Below, piece after piece: positions 57,795 through 64,000 of a stretch of 64,000 nucleotides of DNA (position 1 is the stretch's first letter; each line of letters starts with the position of its first letter). The DNA lies in assembly GCA_015680685.1 (NCBI GenBank), contig MNCI01036474.1, positions 100,518 to 164,517 of the forward strand. The letters are read 5' to 3'. Source of the DNA: Gnetum montanum (lineage: Eukaryota > Streptophyta > Gnetopsida > Gnetales > Gnetaceae). A program made the translations under genes and the position numbers. A model generated the notes under the pieces. It was given only the letters and a program-made list of their open reading frames with translations, did no database searches and was not told the DNA's origin.

Positions 57795-59400
57795 TCAACT
57801 TTTCAAAAGTTTGTGTAACAAATTTGATGGTTTTAATGGTACTTTAGTATATTTAGACTTGTACTTCCTTTCAAAATTAGGTCTAGTCATTGCCAATGTA
57901 GTGGCCCTAGAGGTCAAATGTTTGTTTTCATAATTATTATTGGTGGAAACCTTGGGTGGATTAGTCCTTGGCCCTTGGCTAGTAGTCTTAGCCTCTACAA
58001 TTGCTACAGTCATATTATTATGTTTTCATTTGTCCTTCTCTTTCTGTGTATGTTGGTTTTTGTATGCTACATAGGCTAAGTCATGATTAGCCTTCGCAAA
58101 ATCTTCTATATTCTTGATTTGGGAGAATACTTGGCTAAGTGACCATAGGTTAATGTAGTAAATTTTAGACTTAATAAAGTCATTAACCATCCTCCTAATT
58201 ATAGCTAAGAGGTGATTTTTGGCTATGCACTTTGGTATTTCATTTAGGAGTCCATTCCATCGTTGGATGAACTTTTGTATGAGCTCAAGGAATTATTTCT
58301 TAACCTTCATGAGTTGGTCAATCTTGGTTTTAGGCTTTAATTCATACTTAAAGCAATTAATGAACTAAGCTATCAAGTCTTCAAGGGAGGATATGGATAC
58401 TTTAGGTAATGCTCAGTCTGAATCAAGCACTATCCAAATCAAGGACATAGGGAAAATCCTCATGATGGTATGAGGCCATGGTGATAATAGCAACCACTCA
58501 AATCTACAACTTATAAGGTTAACATTAGGATTACCTTCTCCATTGTATTTGGTAAACTGGAGAATAGGGACACCAGGAAGAAGTATCAAAGGTGGAACCA
58601 TAGGAATAATATGATCATCTTGGTAGAAGTGCATGATCTTTAAACTTGGGGATGTAGAGGCTTTGAGCCTCTTTAACTCCTCTGTTAGGTCCTAGATCAT
58701 CTAGAAGGCTTGGTCTAGGCCCTATGATTGTACTATTTGCTATGAGGTCTACACATATGGTTGTGGTATCTGTTGTGAGGCTTGTGGCCTTGCTATGGAT
58801 TGCATGATAGAATGAAGAGGTTGCATTATGCTTGTAACTTGTGGGCCAAATAAAGAAAAAGATGTCTATGCTAGTACTTGAGGCACAAAGAGGATGAAAA
58901 GGGGTATGTGACCCTTGTGTTCCTTAGGGACTCATAGTGGGCCCCATGTTTGTAGTTAATGTATTTGTGGTAGTAAAACCCACCATTGATGGTTTTATAT
59001 ATCAATTTTGTATTGTAAATGACATCAATGTATTTATGATTTCCTTTTTATGACATTGTCTAAGTTTGATGAATGCCTATAATAGGTGTGTGATCCACCA
59101 TAGTAGGGTAGGAAGGAGTGGAAGATGGTGGCATCATGCCCATGGAGAAAAAAAAAGCATTAGAGGAAGGCTTTGTGACCTTGATGGATGTTTGTTGGAA
59201 TAGTCCTTCCAAGATGTCTTCAAGCTTAGATTCTACCTTCAATTTATCCTCCTCTCCTTGTTGTTCCTTAGAGCTATGCTTGTCACTCTCTTCTTCCATC
59301 ATGATGAGGGGTGAGGTACCCCTACACCCAACCATATAAATTACTAAGGTGTTTATGTGCGATTTGGTCAAATTCTGTGGACCTGTAGTTCCCTATTGCA
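57795..59400 (-). pseudogene. Element C gag, decayed
   Basis: Gag core at 58634-58250: FYQDDHIIPMVPPL, TKYNGEGNPNVNLI, WPHTIMRIFPMSL, FKYELKPKTKIDQLM and IQRW. The charged segment YVAYKNQHTQKEK follows (about 58080), which B lacks. 59060-59371 is the acidic N-terminal part. Many stops. Confidence 0.8.
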
Positions 59401-61965
59401 CTAGTTCCTCTAGGAAATGAAATGAGCAATGAGAACATTTGTTACTTTTCCAACCACACTTGTGAAGTTTAAGGGTATGGTTTAATTGTAATTGAGGTAT
59501 ATGATTTTTTTTTAATTTTAAGTATAATTGCCTACAACAAGAATGAAAGGTAAAGTAATTTAAGATCTAATTCATTTATTTCCTAGCTAGCCTAACAAAA
59601 GTACCTATCCCACTTTCTTGGACACATCCTAAACACATATAGCACTATTGGACTACCAAAAATTAAGCATTACTAGGCTACCAAGCACTATATCTATGAT
59701 CAAAGTGGTCGTTCTTATGTTCATTAATAACTAGAAATTAATTACTTAATTTAAATGCATTAAAGTAAAGTGCATGAAAGTACAGTGCATTAAAGAAAAC
59801 ATTAATCTATTCTCAATGCTACAAGGATTGTCAAAAGAGTTCATTTTTATTCCCATCACACTGCTGCACTTAAGTACATCATTATTTGAAAAAATATTTT
59901 TACACACTCAGACTCTTGCTGTAGGCACTAAAAAAATATTCTAACTCTAGAGAAAACAAACTACAAGAGCATCGCTACTCTAATTAAAAAACTATGATGA
60001 AAATTATGAGCCCAAGCACTATATTTATAGATTGGCATATACTCCATGATATTGGATGTTTGACATCATGTCTGGGCTCCAACATCTACCTGACATTGGA
60101 GCATGTGAAAAATTTTATTCATCATACCTCTACAACTAAATAAAAAACTGTCCTCAAGTGAAGAAGAGGAGGAACAAGTTCTTTATAAAATATTGAAAAG
60201 GTATGAGATTATTGACTGACATACAAACTAACTAGATGGAAAAACAAATTCTGAGTTCCCAAGTGTACAAAGTTATAATCTCTACAAAATTGGTTATTCA
60301 TGATAAGAGAAGTGAACACACTAGATAACACTAACATCCAACATCTCTTGGTATCTATAGAGTGGGAGAAAAGATCTAATGATCATAAATAATCCTCATC
60401 ATGTGGTATTGCTACATCATCCTTAGTGAAGATAGTCTTGTTTCTAGTGCATGATTCTCACTCTAATCATAATAGAATCATGAATTGGTATGCAATGTAG
60501 AACACATAGCTATTAAATGCCTTGCCTCATTAGTGGGTACACTCAACTAGGTTGTGATTATGGTAGATTGATTCCTTTAGTAGTGTTGGTGGGAAGGTTG
60601 AAAAATATGGTAAAATAGATAAGTGGTCCATTAAATTTGAAAAAATCCAACACAAGAAAATATTTGAGGGTGTAAGAATTCACAAAAATAAAAAGGAAAT
60701 TCACTTAAAAATGTTGCGAAGATGTGCACAATTGGATGTCATTGATGAGATAAACAAAAGGATTTGATTGTAAGAGTGTCTAAGCGTACAGAACTTAACT
60801 AATCCAACCAAAAGATATGAAAGTGGGTCCTCTTCAAAGTAGGAATAACCATTTTATGACCTTGCATAACTTCAAACCAAAGAGTTAGTGAGCTCCATGG
60901 ATGATTACTGGTTACAGAAGGTTAAGTAGAAAAACCCAGAAGAAACTACCTAAGAATTTCAACACATCATACTAGGACATCGAATAAGAACCTAAAACTA
61001 GTAGAGAGAGTGTGTGTGGAATGGAGTTCCTGATTAACGTCACATGAAGTCCCTTGTAGAATTTATGGTTAAATGACTTGATATGATATATCATTAGTCT
61101 AGACCAAAACCAACCACATTCAATGACTTCGCATCATCATTCTAAAACTATTTCATTCCCCTAAGACACAAGAGTGCTCCTATAGAACAGCCACCTTTCC
61201 TTATTAAAGAAGAAAAGAGAACTAGGAAGTGGGAAAGAGCCTTAGTTATAGAGGACCTTCAAGCATGGGTAACATGTCTTTCTAGTCCCATAATCAGTTA
61301 TTGTAGCCCATTTATTTTTTCTAAGGGATGTGCTTTGAATTCCCATCAGTTTTTTGATCAAAACCACACCATGCAAAGACTTATCTAGCTTCCTTTTATT
61401 GGTCAACATAGAATGGTAAGAAATCCATGAAAACACATGCACCCAAATAAACAGAAAGGAAAAAATAATATCAAATCCCCTTAAAGTCACAACCTGTTCA
61501 AAGCTTTGAATCCTTTCCAATTCCAAAAACTATCATAGTCACAAATTCGTTAAAGTTTTATTAAAGAAAAAGGGACTACATGTTTCCAGAACAAGGAAAA
61601 CCATAGAGTTTGCGGATGGGTAGATGTTGTGGACTCAATTCCTATTTCATGAAAAAGAAACCATGTCCTAATCATCTATAATGAAATTCAAAGCTAAAAT
61701 CTAGACACCAATAATCAAATAAGAAAATAGTACATACCACCATCAAGCAATGCATTACCACTATACCTAGCACTTATTAATAAAAAGTTAGAAAATCACA
61801 TCAAAATAAAATAAAAGAAAATATAAAATTTTAAAGAAATGGTAAATGTACTAATGATGATGTGAAATAAAAATTAGAAATGATTAATAACATGAAAATA
61901 AAAAGACTTAAAATAAAGAATGTGTAAAACAAAAAATTATAAAACATTAAAAAATATGTAAAACA
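59401..61965. other. Unresolved interval; C 5' LTR and D 3' LTR expected
   Basis: AT-rich. A minus-strand TATA-like run (CTATAAATATAG) lies near 60015-60030. No matched LTR pair could be drawn. The repeat at 60960-61620 is described separately. Confidence 0.4.
60960..61620 (-). repeat. Dispersed repeat copy 2
   Basis: Inverted match to 110-790 with the same internal order of blocks. A 94-codon frame at 61242-61526 lies in it; it is not shared as an open frame with copy 1, so it is unlikely to be a gene. Confidence 0.55.
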
Positions 61966-61969
61966 AAAA

Positions 61970-63250
61970 GCTAAAAAACTGAGGAGTCACTTATATGGTT
62001 AGCATGGTTGGCCATCTCCCCATGACAAAGTTGAAAGGAGGAGATCCAAAATATGTAGTGTGGTTGTCCATCCAATGAGGTGTTTGTTATATTAGATGGC
62101 TTATGCTCATGGAAAGGTTTGATTTGTTGGATGTTAACTAGCTATTTCTTATTTGCGCTTTCAAATTTGTAGATCATCATGGCCCCAAAAGAAAAAGTTT
62201 CATAAATGATGTAAGGTCCTTTCCACAATGTTTGAAACTTAGTTCATTGAGGTATGTGTGTGGGGTTCTTGTAGAGAACCTTATCTCTTGGTTAAAATTT
62301 GACTTTTCTAATTTTAAGGTCATAGTGCTTTTTGTTATAGACCTTGTGTAACTCATTAGATAATAGAGCCATCAATCAATTTTCATCTAATAGGTTGAGA
62401 TTCATTAGTCCTTATTTTTGTGCTAGACTCAAATCAAGGTTAAGGTCACAAGATGTTGAAAGTGTATGGAGCTCAGATTGAATAGGAAGTGTTGGTAATT
62501 TCCCATACACAAGATCATAGGAAGAATAGCCTATAGGAAGTTTCAATGTTGAGTGGTAGGTCCAAAGGGCATCATTGAGATTTGTGCTTTAGTCTTTCCT
62601 ATATTTACTAATATTTCTTATTAGGATCCTTGTGATTTCCCTATTGGTAACCTTAGCTTGACCATTGGCTTAGGGGTGGTAGGATGTTTTTAGTTTATGT
62701 TCAACCACTAAGTGTTGCATGAGCTTCTAAAAAATAATGCCTATAAAGTGAGCTCCATTATTAAAAATTAATGCACATGTCATATCAAACCTATTTACAA
62801 TATTTTTTTGTACAAATCAAGCAATAGTAGAAGATGTATAGTTGATGATGACTACTACTTCTACCAATTTCATACAATAGTTAATAATGACTATGATGTA
62901 TGCATTTCCATTTGACATAGGTGTGATGGGATCCATGAAATTAATGCCTTAGATGTCAAAGGGTTGTAGTGGTTGAATCCATTATTAAATTCCCTCAATT
63001 TAAGTATTCATTCCAACATCTCAGTGGCATTTTTTACAAGAGTATACATAATGGTGAGTATCCCTAAAGATTGTTGGCCAATAGTATCCTACCATCAGGA
63101 TTTTAATGGCTATGCATCTTCCAACATAGTGTACTCCACAAGAACCTTCATGAGCATCTTGGAGAACACACAATTGATTATGATCAGGGACACACCAATG
63201 AACTAGGCCATCGACACACACCTTGTAGATGTGTCTATTGATCTTCATGA
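61970..63250 (-). pseudogene. Element D integrase (Athila-like Ty3), decayed
   Basis: 63021-63248 reads the zinc module and preceding linker (HEGSCGVHYVG, ILMVGYYWPTIFRD, YSCKKCH). In the core the Asp positions are GINFMDP (Asp to Asn) and FNNGAHF (Asp to Asn), and the Glu position is Lys (ANGQAKVTNR near 62660), so all three catalytic residues are changed. DALWTYHSTLK and WKGPYIIYETF mark the C-terminal part. The style of the zinc module and linker suggests the Athila branch. Confidence 0.8.
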
Positions 63251-64000
63251 AGTGTTTAACCTAGTGAAGAAACTATTGTTCCTTCTGGTTGTCCAACCTT
63301 TGTGGCATCTTTTGAGTGAGAAGATAGGTAATAATTCCATCATACCATTTAGGCTTATTCGGAAATTGTTCAATTATAGCCCCAGCAAAGAGGATTTCAT
63401 CAAGAAATATATTAGATAGTGGGTTTTCTTCCTCTTTTTTGTCCCATCACAACTAAGACAAGTAATTAGCAACCACATTCTCAGTGCCCTTTCAATCTAT
63501 CATCATAAGATAGAATTCCTACAAGATCACCAGCCATTGTATGACACAGGGGCTCACTATTGGCTTGTTCATCAGGAAGTAGATGGCATTATGATCTATG
63601 TGCACAAACACCTTGTATCCAAGCACATAATGCCTAAACTTCTCTAGAGCAAACACCACTATCATCAAGTCTTTTTCTATAGTGGTGTAGCTTAGTTATG
63701 CACCCATAATTCTTTGGCTAGTGTAGTGGATGTAATATGAACATTTCTTGTCATCCATCTACATAAGCATGGCTCTCAAGGCATAATTTGCTACATCCTT
63801 CATTAGATAAAATGGTCTAGACCAGTCAAGTGCTTGTAGAATTGTAGTTTCTACATGTTTCTTTTTTAATATTTGGAATGTTTTTCTACATTATGCAATC
63901 TAGAAAAATGAAGCATCTTTCTTTGTTAGCTTCACCAATGGCTTTGCAATCTTAAAAAAATTCTCTATAAATTACCAATAGTAGCTAGTATATCCAAGGA
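63251..64000 (-). pseudogene. Element D RNase H and end of RT, decayed, cut by window
   Basis: Reads NYALRAMLM, LSYTTIEKDLMIVVFALEKF, YVLGYKVFVHIDHNAI, LMNKPIV and KGTENVVANYLS: the standard Ty3 RNase H that follows RT. Stops occur throughout. The rest lies beyond the window. Confidence 0.8.

Noticed and set aside
61242-61526. 94-codon minus-strand frame, considered as a Copia integrase fragment
   Set aside because: The same DNA aligns as noncoding repeat with 150-560, where the frame is not open.

Overview
This window looks like intergenic DNA from a plant with a large, repeat-filled nuclear genome. A gymnosperm-like genome would fit the old, CpG-depleted, nested LTR retrotransposons, but that is inference. 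I found no ordinary host gene, tRNA or rRNA. Almost everything recognisable is LTR retrotransposon sequence or satellite.

Layout. 1-8174: AT-rich, with an old repeat at 110-790, a promoter-like GATATC array with a TATA box near 1.7-1.8 kb, and an LTR remnant (about 2.4-2974). 8175-22254 plus 39403-39680: element A, an old Tat/Ogre-like Ty3 element on the + strand. Its 5' LTR is split by element E (9638-13553), a small Copia-type element with two LTRs and gag but no pol. 22255-39397: element B, a younger 17.1 kb Tat/Ogre-like element on the - strand with a perfect 5-bp target duplication (AGGAT). 41.9-59.4 kb: element C, an old - strand relative of A and B, containing a 193-bp tandem array (47.8-52.5 kb). 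59.4-61.9 kb: unresolved, with a repeat copy at 60.96-61.62 kb. 61.97-64.0 kb: element D, a decayed Athila-like Ty3 pol on the - strand, cut by the window end.

The most interesting system is in element B. Between protease and reverse transcriptase, on the opposite strand, lies a gene of about 1,050 codons in at least six exons (29740-33346, +). All five introns are GT-AG and keep phase. It joins an N-terminal FCP1/NIF-like HAD domain that has lost its DxD motif, a central plant-transposon-like domain, an acidic linker, a long helical coiled-coil-like region and an acidic tail. The same gene is readable in A as a decayed full-length copy on the strand opposite A, and its last exon is readable in C. 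B inserted into the antisense gene of A.

Two repeat systems go with this architecture. Short minisatellites whose units form hairpins with changing but matched stems sit at the borders of the coding blocks (after protease, before RT, after integrase) in A, B and C. A palindromic box, GCGTANACGC, is repeated many times in the B LTR U3, the B 5' leader and the leader of the antisense gene.

All elements look inactive: B has many in-frame stops and lacks the integrase catalytic Glu. Several single-N positions mark faulty assembly joins, including a probably inverted contig at 47278-47754.
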